DNA of 64,000 bases, taken from Novosphingobium sp. IK01. GTDB lineage: Bacteria > Pseudomonadota > Alphaproteobacteria > Sphingomonadales > Sphingomonadaceae. The notes under the pieces were generated by a model. The model was not told the origin of the DNA and did no database searches. It worked only from the letters and a program-made list of their open reading frames with translations. Shown piece after piece: positions 14,985-23,359 of the stretch. A program made the position numbers and the translations under genes. Within the stretch, counting starts at the first letter, position 1, and each line of letters opens with the position of its first letter. The stretch spans positions 1,834,501-1,898,500 of the forward strand of contig NZ_BTFW01000001.1 in the NCBI RefSeq assembly GCF_033242265.1. Reading direction: 5' to 3'.

Positions 14985-15010
14985 GCCTCCGGGAAACCCG
15001 GGGCGCTTCA
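14985..15010 (-). repeat. IS3 terminal inverted repeat (orfA side)
   Basis: It is the exact reverse complement of 12529-12554. It marks the right edge of the accessory region. Confidence 0.93.
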
Positions 15011-15307
15011 ACACCATCCAGGCGATCCATTGCCAAGCGATGGTGAGGTGACCGCGACGCGGTAAGCCCCCATCCAAAACCGACCAGCGACCGCGCAGAA
15101 CGCAAAGATCACCATGGCCCGCCAGTTGTTTAGGCGCGAACCTCCCGTGACCCACGCCGGCATCAGGGTAAAGAAGATATCCACCATGGGCTGGCCACGC
15201 CAATAAGGTACACGCCCAAGTTGACTGTCCGCATGATGCAAAACGACTGCCTGTGCAGCAAGACCACGCAGGCCCGTCAGTGACGCGGCAATGCGACCTG
15301 ACAGCAA
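15011..15307 (-). pseudogene. Acyltransferase remnant truncated by IS3
   Basis: The first 45 residues (LTGLRGLAAQAVVLHH, then GQPMVDIFFTL) resemble the start of an acyltransferase-3 membrane protein, with the TGLRG and VDIFF motifs of that family. The family's next motif, SGF, is missing and the following 50 residues do not continue the pattern, so an internal deletion is likely. The frame then runs into the IS3 inverted repeat. It would have been the first gene of, or a gene bordering, the polysaccharide locus. Confidence 0.45.
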
Positions 15308-15542
15308 CGCATTGCAAATCTTCCCTAAAATATGGTCGGAATATGATCCCCTTGCTACTCCGGCCTATATTCAAATATATATTACACTGAAATTTGAAAA
15401 ATATAATGCGCAATAGAAATACCATTTTTTATTCGACACAGATTGGACTGATGCGCATCAGGAAGTTATATAAAGCAGATACATACTACAATATTCAGGA
15501 CCGCGCCGGGACGCGACCGGCGCGCGGGGGAGAAAGGGCGCG
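15308..15542 (+). promoter_or_regulatory. AT-rich leader of the polysaccharide locus
   Basis: About 150 of these bases are far more AT-rich than the neighbours, with runs such as ATATATATTACACTG and TATATAAAG near 15469-15477. A GGGGGAGAAAGGG purine tract precedes the ATG at 15543. This is the most likely promoter region for the pyruvyl transferase gene. No precise promoter can be set. Confidence 0.45.
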
Positions 15543-16757
15543 ATGCTCAGTAAAGTCACCAAGGCACTTCGCACCGATCCCGCCGGATTTCCGCGGCGCG
15601 CTGCCAGTGCCATGGCAGAACGCGGGAGGCTCGACGCCTTTCGCCTGCTCGGGATGCCCGCCGGCAGCGTCGTGCATTATGGCGTTCACCGCAATGGCAA
15701 TGCCGGGGATACCGCCCTGTTCACGGCAACGCGAATGCTGTTCGATACCCGCTTCGGCGCCCAGACCTGGACCCGACTGCCGGTGCGCGCCCCCGTCCGC
15801 CCTGCCGATATAGACCGCATCAACGCTCACGCCAGGGCCGTGGTGGTCGGCGGAGGCGGATTGATCATCCCGGATTCGGTCTCGAACAGCCTGTCGGGCT
15901 GGCAATGGAACATCGCACTCAAAGATCTCGAGCGGCTTGATCGCCCCCTCGTACTCAACGCAGTGGGCTACAATGCCTTCCACGGCCAATCGAACTTCGC
16001 CGACCGATTTGGGGCACATGTCGTGGAGACAGTCCGCAAGTCAGCCTTCGTCGGACTGCGTAATACCGGTTCGATCCGCTCCCTTAGCACGCACCTTCCG
16101 CCCGAACTGACATCACGCTTGCGCCACCAACCCTGCCCGACAACCGTTCTTTCGTATCTGCTCCCCGCTCATGAGGCCACAAGCCCCCCTGCCCGCGACT
16201 TCAAGCACACACCAGGGCGTCACTTGTCGATCAACCTGGCCTTTGACCGGGTCGAGCGGCGCTTCAACGGTCAGGTCGAGGCCTGCGTTCGGGATATTGC
16301 CGACGCTGCACACCATATGGTGGCACACGGATGGCGCGTGAGCGTGGCCATCCACGATCCGCGCGACCGTTTTTTTCTGCCGCTTCTGCGCCGCTTCGAC
16401 CTCACATTCGACATCATCGACATTGCCCATGCCGGGCTGCGCACAATTCTGGATTATTACCGGACCACCGACTTGACCATCGGGATGCGCGGTCACGGGC
16501 AAATGGTCCCCTTCGGACTCCAGCGCCCGATCTTCACGCTCTCATCACATCCTAAAATGGACTATTTCCTCGAAGATATCGGACAGCCCGGCTGGGGCGT
16601 TGACATTCGTGAACCCGGTTTTCGTGACGCCCTGATTGCAGGCATGGAAAGCGTGGTCGCCGCCCCGGAAGCTACATACGCCACACTCCAGACAGCCCAA
16701 GCCCGCTTGTGGAAGCAAATGCAGGACAATCTGACCTTGTGCGCAGATGCCTTTTGA
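15543..16757 (+). CDS. Polysaccharide pyruvyl transferase family protein
   Basis: The 404-residue protein carries the PS_pyruv_trans domain. Visible markers are the N-terminal YGVHRNGNAGDTAL, the glycine motif VVVGGGGLIIP near residue 100, the central AIHDPRD and the C-terminal GMRGHGQMVPFGL with the conserved Arg and His. These enzymes add pyruvate ketals from phosphoenolpyruvate to sugars of exopolysaccharides, making the polymer acidic; some members have other roles. It is separated from the next gene by an AT-rich gap and is likely its own transcript. Acceptor sugar unknown. Confidence 0.85.
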   Translation: MLSKVTKALRTDPAGFPRRAASAMAERGRLDAFRLLGMPAGSVVHYGVHRNGNAGDTALFTATRMLFDTRFGAQTWTRLPVRAPVRPADIDRINAHARAVVVGGGGLIIPDSVSNSLSGWQWNIALKDLERLDRPLVLNAVGYNAFHGQSNFADRFGAHVVETVRKSAFVGLRNTGSIRSLSTHLPPELTSRLRHQPCPTTVLSYLLPAHEATSPPARDFKHTPGRHLSINLAFDRVERRFNGQVEACVRDIADAAHHMVAHGWRVSVAIHDPRDRFFLPLLRRFDLTFDIIDIAHAGLRTILDYYRTTDLTIGMRGHGQMVPFGLQRPIFTLSSHPKMDYFLEDIGQPGWGVDIREPGFRDALIAGMESVVAAPEATYATLQTAQARLWKQMQDNLTLCADAF

Positions 16758-17211
16758 GCTGGGCGACAAACCGGGACACCTGAAGACATGACCCCAAATT
16801 CACCACAATCACAGCACAACTGATTTTAAAAAAACCATAAAGGTTATTTGGAAATACAGATCGCCCCCCAAAACTGGCAAATTTTCATCGCGAATCGCCC
16901 CCACGCCAAAAACAAGCAGGCGCTTCACCAGACACAAATCATCAAAAATTTTTCAGCCATGATCGACCGTGCACACATATCCGCATCATCCGCGAAATCA
17001 ACATTATTGCATTAAATCATTAACTTATAATCCGAGACGACGCCGCAGCCTATTTGCCGTTAAACGACGATCATAAATTGCAAATAGCTAAACAATAACG
17101 ATTTACATCGTTGATTCAGGCAAAATCACACCACAACGGATAATCTGCGTTGAATTTATGAAAAAAAGCACGTAGTAAAAATACATAGTCCGATTGTGGG
17201 AGTCTTCTCCG
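16758..17211. promoter_or_regulatory. AT-rich regulatory gap before the small secreted protein
   Basis: The 454 bases have no gene and are strongly AT-rich from about 16800 to 17190, in contrast to the GC-rich genes around. The end of the stretch (around 17100-17200) carries several TTGATT/TAAAAT-like elements and a GGGAG site at 17198. It probably holds the promoter and regulator sites for the downstream genes, but I could not define them. Confidence 0.45.
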
Positions 17212-17472
17212 ATGCAGCTCTTGAAGATCACTACGGCTGGCATGGCAGCATCTCTACTGATTACGGGAACGGCTCAGGCGTCTTCGACGCGCGCATCAGG
17301 CATGCCAGTTGCGCCGATTGCAGCCAAGAAGCTGATCCGCACCTCAGCTCCTGTCTCCAGTAAAAACAAGGCAGTTCCGACCAGCGCCATGATACTCATG
17401 GGCATTGCTGGCGCTGGCGCATTGGGAACCGGCCTCTACTTCGCGGTTCGGGATTCTTCCACCGGAAGCTGA
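17212..17472 (+). CDS. Small secreted/membrane-anchored protein, 86 aa
   Basis: Family not recognised. Residues 1-23 form a signal peptide (ITGTAQA-S), a 35-residue basic Ser/Pro/Lys linker follows, and residues 60-80 form a hydrophobic segment (MILMGIAGAGALGTGLYFAV) ending in a short charged tail. Start ATG 17212 has a GGGAG site. A strong terminator follows (17499-17531), so it is expressed as a single short mRNA, unlike most genes of the locus. Similar small signal-plus-TM proteins occur beside sphingomonad polysaccharide genes, but no function is known. Confidence 0.65.
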   Translation: MQLLKITTAGMAASLLITGTAQASSTRASGMPVAPIAAKKLIRTSAPVSSKNKAVPTSAMILMGIAGAGALGTGLYFAVRDSSTGS

Positions 17473-17498
17473 TGCCCCCGATATTCGAACGTGATTGA

Positions 17499-17531
17499 GG
17501 GGCCAAAGAGTTTTACTTTTCGGCCCCTTTT
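17499..17531 (+). terminator. Rho-independent terminator
   Basis: GGGGCC (17499-17504) pairs with GGCCCC (17522-17527), with extra A/T pairs inside the loop, followed by TTTT. It lies 27 bases after the stop codon of the small secreted protein gene. Confidence 0.8.
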
Positions 17532-17578
17532 CCGTTTTCCGGTGACCAGTGCACATGGTGCCGCGCTGAGGAGATGTC

Positions 17579-19210
17579 ATGGAGGCCCCCTCCCACGCGC
17601 TTTCAACCCATGCCGGTCCGGCCTCGCCCGATACCAGTCATGAAAGCAGGCAACGGCGCAGGCGCTCGCACAGACACAGGCACGGCACATCCGGAACGGC
17701 TGAACGGGAACGCTCCACGCGGCACCCAGCCGATCAGGGAACCTCCCAAGGTCGCCATCGGCGTGCGCGCAGCATCGTGCATTCCCGGCCCGCTGCGGGC
17801 GAGATGATCGCGATGGTCGCGGTTGCCAGCGCCATCGCTCTGGGCGGCGGCGGCACCACCAATCCACTGACCGAAACCATCCTTCAGCCGCTGCTGGCCG
17901 TGCTGGCGGGCCTGCCGCTGATTCTGCCCCGTCTGCGCATCGGCCTTTCGGCGCCACCACGCTCAACGTGGATTTTGGCATTTCTCGTTCTGATCGTGCC
18001 GATCCTGCAACTGATCCCCCTGCCCCCAAGCCTGTGGCAGGCCTTGCCCGGTCGCGCCGCAGAGAGCGCCAGCCTCGCGCTGGTTCATGCCGGACACGCG
18101 TGGATGCCCTGGTCGATGGCACCAGCGCGGACCTTTATTTCGCTTCTGGCAATGGTCGGACCGGTGCTCGTTCTGCTGCTGGCGGCCGGACTGGATCAGG
18201 CTGGGCGGACCTGGCTGTGCATCACGATCGCAGCCATGGGCCTGGTCTCGATCGTGCTGGGCGTCCTGCAACTTTCCCATGCCGATGGCTTCAGTTGGTC
18301 GCTCTATCCCTATTACAACAACGGAAAACTCGACGGCTTCCAGGCCAATCACAATGCACAGGCCGACGTTCTGGGCATTGCCCTGATGGCTTTTGCGGTG
18401 GGCTGCACAGCACTCCACCAGAGCACATCACGGCCGATGCTCGTCTGGATACTGGCCGCAACCGGCCTCACGGTTGCGGCACTCGCGCTTTTTCTGACCG
18501 GATCACGCACGGGGATCGCGCTCATGCCACTGCCCATGCTCGTCTCCGCTGCCATCCTCCTGCCCACCGCCCACGGCATCATCTTGCGCGCAAAACGACG
18601 GATCATCATCGGCCTTGGCGCAGCAGGCCTGGTGTTGACAGGAGTCGGCAGCCTCGCTCTCGCGCGGCTCCCCGCGATCAAGGCCGTATTCGACCGCTTC
18701 AATGATCTGGAGAATACCCGCGCGGAGATCTGGACGGACACCTGGCATGCACTGGGCACGGTCTGGCCGATAGGTGGAGGTATCGGAAGTTTCCCCGTCC
18801 TTTTCAACGCCGCCGAACGGCTTGAGGTCGTCAGCCCGATCCAGGCCGGACGCGCGCACAACGACTGGCTCGAATGGGCCCTTGAGGCAGGGCTGCCGGG
18901 GATTTTCGTGCTCGTCCTGGTTCTGGGTCTGATCGGCCTCCTGGCCTGGCAGGCCATGCGCATCACGGCAGTGTCCCCACGAGCCTTCATGAAGCGGCAC
19001 AGAGCAAGCCGTCAGGGCACAGGCAACAGCCTTGTGGCACGTGCCCAGACGCTTTTTGCCTGCGGCACCCTCCTTGTGCTGGGCGCCCATGCCCTCGACG
19101 ACTTCCCGGTCCGGGCCATGGCTCTGGCCTGCCTGGCCGCAGTCGCCGTCGGCCTGCTGACCCCGCCACGCCTCTCGGCACCCGAAACGCTTTCCTCGCC
19201 ACGCCATTGA
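17579..19210 (+). CDS. O-antigen ligase/polymerase family membrane protein
   Basis: The 543-residue protein has about ten membrane segments from residue 75 on and the Wzy_C/O-antigen ligase region with ANHNAQAD and a large periplasmic loop, then the conserved end HNDWLEWALEAGLPG around residue 440. It should polymerise or transfer lipid-linked glycans in the inner membrane. GAGGAG at 17568-17573 supports ATG 17579, which adds an unusual 70-residue Arg/His/Ser-rich cytoplasmic tail; ATG 17804 would give a conventional N-terminus. Two such membrane proteins occur in this locus, and which one is the true Wzy polymerase is not clear. Confidence 0.8.
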   Translation: MEAPSHALSTHAGPASPDTSHESRQRRRRSHRHRHGTSGTAERERSTRHPADQGTSQGRHRRARSIVHSRPAAGEMIAMVAVASAIALGGGGTTNPLTETILQPLLAVLAGLPLILPRLRIGLSAPPRSTWILAFLVLIVPILQLIPLPPSLWQALPGRAAESASLALVHAGHAWMPWSMAPARTFISLLAMVGPVLVLLLAAGLDQAGRTWLCITIAAMGLVSIVLGVLQLSHADGFSWSLYPYYNNGKLDGFQANHNAQADVLGIALMAFAVGCTALHQSTSRPMLVWILAATGLTVAALALFLTGSRTGIALMPLPMLVSAAILLPTAHGIILRAKRRIIIGLGAAGLVLTGVGSLALARLPAIKAVFDRFNDLENTRAEIWTDTWHALGTVWPIGGGIGSFPVLFNAAERLEVVSPIQAGRAHNDWLEWALEAGLPGIFVLVLVLGLIGLLAWQAMRITAVSPRAFMKRHRASRQGTGNSLVARAQTLFACGTLLVLGAHALDDFPVRAMALACLAAVAVGLLTPPRLSAPETLSSPRH

Positions 19211-19280
19211 TCGTATCCAGAACGAAGCAAGGCCATCTCTCCCATGCCAGTCGTTCACGCCGAACCGAGATCCGCACCGA

Positions 19281-21056
19281 ATGCCTGAACACCTGCCCAA
19301 GGCCTCACCTCGTGTTTTTTCAGCCTTGCTGGGACGCCGGGCGCTTCTGAGCGGACTATGTGGCGGCGCGATTGCCACCAGCCTTGCCAAGACAGGAATA
19401 GCCAAAACAGAAAGAGTCCGCACTCTCGCAAGCCAGCCGCATTCCCCTGCCTCGGGCACCTTGCCCGATGCCTCCCGGTGGCCGAGCTGGGCCCCTACCC
19501 CCGAAACAACACGCCGCAAGCTGGCCGTGCTGCGCCATCAGGCCATCAGCCTGCGCCAGTTTGGCGCCACGCTCGACGGCAAAAGTGACGACACGCCCGC
19601 CTTTGTCCGCGCCCTGGCCGCAGGGGTACACGCCCTCCTTGTCGATGGCCCTGCCCGCGTGACCGGAACCATCTGCGTTGACCGCCCTCTGGCCATCTTC
19701 GGCTCTGGCGCCGGGCCCCACCTCGTCTGGGACGGCATGCCCCGCGATGCCATCTTCACCGTCCGCCGCCAGGACAACGACCCGGCCCTGTTCGTGCATG
19801 ACGTTGCCCTTGCAGGCCTCCACGCTGTCCGTGCGGATGGGCAAGCCCCCGGCGGCATGCTAGTCCGGGCCATCAACGTACGCGGACTGACCATAGCCGA
19901 TTGCCGCATGATGCGGATGAGCCTGGCCTACGTCAGCCACGCCCGCATGAGCGCCTACGACCGCACCAAGGGCTCCGAAACGGTCGACCCGGCCGTACTC
20001 GCCGGCTTTTCGGCCAGCGACGTGAACGACCTCAACGAGGACATCGCAATTCTGGGCAACGAGGTCGACTATGGTACCTACATGGGTAGCATCATCCGCT
20101 TCAACTTCGCTCGTCGCGTCCTCGTCCAGGGCAACAAGGGCCGCTTTGCCCGAATCAGTTGGTGGGGGGGCGGAGCCAAGCGACTCCAAGGGGGGATGCC
20201 CCAGTTCCTGCGACGTGTGCGCGACGTCTACATTGCAGACAACACCATCAGCAATGTGAACGGCGGCATTTATGGAAACAACGGACAGTCTATCGCCGTC
20301 GTACGCAACATGGTGTCAGATACGACCGATGTCGGCATCGACTTCGAAGGATGCATCGACTGCATCGCGACCCTGAACCATTGCCGCAATGCCGGAAATT
20401 TTGTCTATTCTGCTTTTTACATGGCCCGTAACGTGCGCTTCGAACGCAATTACGGCGAACAGGATGGCTCGGCGGCCGACATCAATGACCGCCTCGGTTC
20501 CGACCCTATCGGCACACCGCGCGGTGTCTGCCTGGCGGCGCTGCGCGGTGCCGGTTTCGCCAACACGCCCGATGTCATCGACGTGACTTTTGCCGACAAT
20601 ACGTTCGTCTTCAGCGGCCATGACGGTCTGGGGCGATGCCTGTCCGGCGCATTCAATCGCCTTGCCTTTATCGGCAACACCATGCGCAACGTGGTATGCG
20701 ACATCAGCACCCGGACGGGCGAAGCTGTCATCCTCACCGGAAACCGCCTGAACTTCGACAAGTCTGCAACCAATCCGGTGACCATGCTCGCCGCATCGGC
20801 AGCCAAAGGGCAGATCAGCGACAATATCGTAACCATTGAGGCCGCCCAGCCTGCCGGATCGGTCGCCATCGCCTATGCGTTTCCTGGCAACGGCCCTACC
20901 GACATCGCCCTGACCAACAATCTGGTTCAGGGCGCCCACCCGCTTCCCATTGCTGTGGCGGCCTCTGGCGCCCGACTCTCGGGCAACAGAGGAGCCCCCG
21001 TGCGCACCGGCGCAATTTCCGGAGCAACCGTGCTGATCCCGAAATTTTCAGAATAG
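19281..21056 (+). CDS. Exported right-handed beta-helix (pectate-lyase-like) protein
   Basis: The 591-residue protein begins with a twin-arginine-like signal (GRRALLSGLCGGAIATSLA, residues 17-35). FGATLDGKSDDTPAF near residue 95 is the typical start of Pectate_lyase_3/GH28-type beta-helices, followed by many short repeats such as ADNTISNVNGGIYGNNGQ. It probably acts outside the cytoplasm as a polysaccharide lyase, hydrolase or binding protein trimming the polymer made by this locus. A catalytic residue set could not be assigned. The gene lies 70 bases after the ligase gene. Confidence 0.75.
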   Translation: MPEHLPKASPRVFSALLGRRALLSGLCGGAIATSLAKTGIAKTERVRTLASQPHSPASGTLPDASRWPSWAPTPETTRRKLAVLRHQAISLRQFGATLDGKSDDTPAFVRALAAGVHALLVDGPARVTGTICVDRPLAIFGSGAGPHLVWDGMPRDAIFTVRRQDNDPALFVHDVALAGLHAVRADGQAPGGMLVRAINVRGLTIADCRMMRMSLAYVSHARMSAYDRTKGSETVDPAVLAGFSASDVNDLNEDIAILGNEVDYGTYMGSIIRFNFARRVLVQGNKGRFARISWWGGGAKRLQGGMPQFLRRVRDVYIADNTISNVNGGIYGNNGQSIAVVRNMVSDTTDVGIDFEGCIDCIATLNHCRNAGNFVYSAFYMARNVRFERNYGEQDGSAADINDRLGSDPIGTPRGVCLAALRGAGFANTPDVIDVTFADNTFVFSGHDGLGRCLSGAFNRLAFIGNTMRNVVCDISTRTGEAVILTGNRLNFDKSATNPVTMLAASAAKGQISDNIVTIEAAQPAGSVAIAYAFPGNGPTDIALTNNLVQGAHPLPIAVAASGARLSGNRGAPVRTGAISGATVLIPKFSE

Positions 21057-21199
21057 TGCAATAAATTGAATGGAAAATCCTCAATTCACCACATGTCATT
21101 TCAAAAAGTAGATTTACAAAAACGGAATCAAACCCCCTTAAAGGCTTGCCTAAAGCCCATCATTATGCTGCGATGAAATAATAATCCGCACGAGGCAAA

Positions 21200-23233
21200 A
21201 TGCATATCGGATACCGAAGTGACATCGACGGACTGCGCTTCATCGCCGTCGGGTCGGTCGTCCTCTTCCATGCCGGCCTTGGCAGCATGTCTGGCGGATT
21301 TGTCGGTGTCGATATCTTCTTCGTCATATCAGGATATTTGATTTCAGCCGGTCTATTCAAGGATGCAGAGACTCAGGGCATCTCCATTGCCCGCTTTTAT
21401 GAACGCAGGATCAAGCGAATCATTCCTGCCTATGGCGCAGTCATCCTCGCCGCACTGCTTGCGGGCCTGTTTCTGCTACTCCCTTCCGAGTTGACCGATC
21501 TGGGCAAGAGCGCACTGGCTGCCACGCTGTTTGTCGCCAATATCCATTTCTGGACCGGAGCCGGTTACTTTTCCGGTGATCCACTGAGTCACCCCTTGCT
21601 GCACTTGTGGTCGCTGGCGGTCGAGGAACAGTTCTACATCGTCTGGCCGGTTGCCGTACTGCTGCTCTATCGCCTGGGTCTGGCGCGCTGGCGCGTGCCA
21701 ATGATCGTGGCAACCCTCGTCATTACACTGGCCGCTTCACAGCTGATGCTCGGATACTCGGCCAAGACCGCGTTCTACATGGCTCCGCTTCGCGCCTGGG
21801 AGTTACTGACGGGCGCACTGCTGGCTTGCGGGCACTGGCCCCGCCTCAAGTCCGGCTGGATCGCACACACCATCGGAGCCGCAGCGCTCGTCCTTATTCT
21901 GGTGCCCATCTTCACCTATACCCAGGCCACACAGTTTCCCGGCGTCGCAGCAATCCCGCCGTGCCTGGGAACCGCTCTGGCGATCTACCGCGACGAACGC
22001 CATCCCTCGTTCCTGGCACGCTTGCTCTCGCACAAAATCCCCGTTTTCATCGGCACGATCTCCTATTCACTCTACATCTGGCACTGGCCCATCCTCTCGT
22101 TCGCGTGGATCGCACGCGGCAGCCTGCCCACGGGACCCGCGCTCTGGGCCCTGCTGGCCCTGACGCTGGCGGTATCCGCGCTCTCGTGGCGGTTCATCGA
22201 ACAGCCCTTCCGCACCCGGCGCCAATCCCGGCCCCCGGCACAATCTCGGCCAGACCGGACCAGGCGCACTCTGGCTCTGGGGGGCGCCGCGCTGACCATG
22301 CTGGCCGTCTTTACCGGCAGCATGGTCGCCCTCCATGGACTCCCCGGCCGCCTGCCACCACAGGCAGCACGGATCGACAGTATCGTGCGCGCCCCTTATG
22401 CGACGCGCGACGGGTGTGTCTTTTCCGACAGGGTTCCTGCCGACGCAGGACCACGGTGCTTTGCCAGCGCCGACCACACGCCGGGCGCCAAGATCGTACT
22501 CTGGGGCGACTCATTTGCCGGACAGCATATCAAAACCATCGAGCAGCAGTTCCAGACCGCAGGCCAGAATGTCGTCTCGGTCATTGCCACAGGGTGCAGC
22601 CCGCTACCGGGAACAGGGCAGTATTTCGGCAAAGGCCGCGCTGACACGCGCTGCGAGCGCATGAACAGCGCAATCCTCGATCAACTCCAGAACCGCCATG
22701 ACATTCGTGGCGTGATCATCGCCGGGCGCTGGTCCAATCTGTACGGGCTCCAGGCACCGGGCGGCGCCTTCGACCCAACCGCCCGCTTCCTGACCGACGC
22801 GAACCATCCTCATCGCAGCCTGAACAGTTCACTCGGCGCGATGGAAGCCTCGCTCGACCAGACCCTGACAATACTGCGCGCGCGCAACATCGCAGTCGCC
22901 CTGCTGCGCGAACCGCCCCGGTACCCGCAGGCCGTACAACCATGCATCGCCCGCGCGCTCTGGCATAGCCTTTCGCCCGATCGCTGCGCGATCACCACCA
23001 TCGACGAAGACAAGTTCAGGGGGCCGATCAATGCGATTTTCACGCATCTGGCGACAAAGCATCCCGACGTGACCATTTTCGATCCCGCCCCACATTTGTG
23101 TCCCGACGGCCAGTGCCGCGGCTTTCGTGATGGAATCCTGCTCACCCACGATCTCGAACATCTGACCCCGGCGGGCAGCAAGGTCGCCCTGACCGGGCTT
23201 GCCCTGTTCCCAGCTCGCCACCTGTTTCAATGA
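21200..23233 (+). CDS. OafA/YrhL-type acyltransferase with SGNH domain
   Basis: The 677-residue protein has an N-terminal acyltransferase-3 domain (residues 1-335; motifs YRSDIDGLRFIAV, GGFVGVDIFFVISGYLI and the HLWSLAVEEQFY motif) with about ten membrane helices. A C-terminal SGNH domain follows (residues 385-670; GDS-like block LWGDSFAGQH and the late DLEHLTPAGS with the catalytic Asp/His pair). This two-domain form O-acetylates (or otherwise acylates) surface sugars. AT-rich sequence before it (21057-21190) may hold a separate promoter. Confidence 0.92.
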   Translation: MHIGYRSDIDGLRFIAVGSVVLFHAGLGSMSGGFVGVDIFFVISGYLISAGLFKDAETQGISIARFYERRIKRIIPAYGAVILAALLAGLFLLLPSELTDLGKSALAATLFVANIHFWTGAGYFSGDPLSHPLLHLWSLAVEEQFYIVWPVAVLLLYRLGLARWRVPMIVATLVITLAASQLMLGYSAKTAFYMAPLRAWELLTGALLACGHWPRLKSGWIAHTIGAAALVLILVPIFTYTQATQFPGVAAIPPCLGTALAIYRDERHPSFLARLLSHKIPVFIGTISYSLYIWHWPILSFAWIARGSLPTGPALWALLALTLAVSALSWRFIEQPFRTRRQSRPPAQSRPDRTRRTLALGGAALTMLAVFTGSMVALHGLPGRLPPQAARIDSIVRAPYATRDGCVFSDRVPADAGPRCFASADHTPGAKIVLWGDSFAGQHIKTIEQQFQTAGQNVVSVIATGCSPLPGTGQYFGKGRADTRCERMNSAILDQLQNRHDIRGVIIAGRWSNLYGLQAPGGAFDPTARFLTDANHPHRSLNSSLGAMEASLDQTLTILRARNIAVALLREPPRYPQAVQPCIARALWHSLSPDRCAITTIDEDKFRGPINAIFTHLATKHPDVTIFDPAPHLCPDGQCRGFRDGILLTHDLEHLTPAGSKVALTGLALFPARHLFQ

Positions 23234-23359
23234 CAGACAATCAATACCATGCGCCAAGCCCCCATGCGATACTTGCCATCGACCGATCAAGTCTCCTAAA
23301 TATAACATTAACCGGAAAGAAGCCTCCAGCCCCTGGGGCCATTACACCAATGACCCCAA

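Larger units (their letters stand above)
12529..15010 (-). mobile_element. IS3-family element, interrupted by IS110
   Basis: The ends are a perfect 26-bp inverted repeat at 12529-12554 and 14985-15010. Without the 1161-bp IS110 insertion the element would be 1321 bp, a normal IS3 size. It encodes orfA (near 14960) and orfB (12568-13476) on the minus strand. The flanks outside the repeats do not share an obvious 3-4 bp duplication, so the two sides may have been joined by a rearrangement rather than by simple insertion. Confidence 0.9.

Noticed and set aside
12522..15016. Target-site duplication of the IS3 element
   Set aside because: The bases flanking the two inverted repeats do not match over 3-4 positions.
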